A stretch of DNA of 5,762 nucleotides from contig DIFN01000028.1 in NCBI GenBank assembly GCA_002419145.1, positions 505 through 6,266 on the forward strand. Direction: 5' to 3'. Below, piece after piece: positions 5,701 through 5,762 of the stretch (positions are counted from its first letter, which is position 1; each line of letters starts with the position of its first letter). Both the position numbers and the translations under genes were made by a program. Below the pieces are notes generated by a model. The model saw only the letters and a program-made list of their open reading frames with translations. It made no database searches and was not told the DNA's origin. The DNA is from Mageeibacillus sp. UBA5747 (lineage in GTDB: Bacteria > Bacillota > Clostridia > Saccharofermentanales > UBA5734).

Positions 5701-5762
5701 TACAGCCCCAGCGATTTTAAGGATTCCACCATACTTATTGCCGATTTTCTACCCCGACCTCG
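5700..5762 (-). CDS. Possible C-terminal tail of an unidentified gene entering from the right edge
   Basis: On the minus strand one frame is open from the right edge for 20 codons and ends at TAG (5700-5702). The predicted tail is basic then helical (RGRGRKSAISMV, ESLKSLGL). The other two minus frames are closed by stops within this stretch. I do not recognise the family. A frame this short can be open by chance. The only support is the hairpin that begins at its stop codon and the shared direction with birA. Confidence 0.25.
   Translation of the reverse strand, partial: RGRGRKSAISMVESLKSLGL

Overview
The window carries four confidently identified genes plus a cut-off gene end at each edge or near it. 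By eye the G+C content is moderate, a little over half. The pyruvate formate-lyase lacks the short insert that E. coli has just before its HLNVNV motif and reads HHLNVNV instead. Together with the lone BioY and the repressor-type BirA, this suggests an anaerobic or facultative fermenting bacterium, most likely a moderate-GC Firmicute. That placement is inference from protein style only.

Left part (1-2727, + strand): the C-terminal five sixths of pyruvate formate-lyase (pflB, running in from the left edge), followed after 9 bases by its radical-SAM activating enzyme (pflA). This is a standard two-gene unit for anaerobic cleavage of pyruvate to acetyl-CoA and formate.

Right part (2740-5563, - strand, convergent with pfl): read in the direction of transcription, the order is birA (bifunctional biotin protein ligase/repressor), then a PAS-GGDEF diguanylate cyclase, then bioY (biotin-binding component of an ECF transporter). 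The pfl unit and bioY meet tail to tail with only 12 bases between them and no obvious terminator.

The most interesting point lies in the 114-base AT-rich gap between birA and the cyclase. It holds a good sigma70-type promoter (TTGACA, 17 bases, CATACT) directed at the cyclase. Across its -35 box lies an inverted repeat, ATTGTCAAC-N15-GTTTACTAA, whose arms each differ by one position from the BirA half-site consensus as I remember it (WTTGTWAAC). The cyclase and bioY are on the same strand, 88 bases apart, and bioY has no clear promoter of its own. The simplest reading is a BirA-controlled operon in which biotin status sets both biotin uptake and synthesis of the second messenger c-di-GMP. 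This is a prediction from sequence.

The right edge (5564-5762) has no convincing complete gene. It holds a 20-residue open tail of a possible upstream gene on the - strand, a perfect 8-bp inverted repeat next to that tail's stop codon, and a near-palindrome of 20 bases. No RNA genes, CRISPR arrays or recognisable complete insertion sequences were seen.
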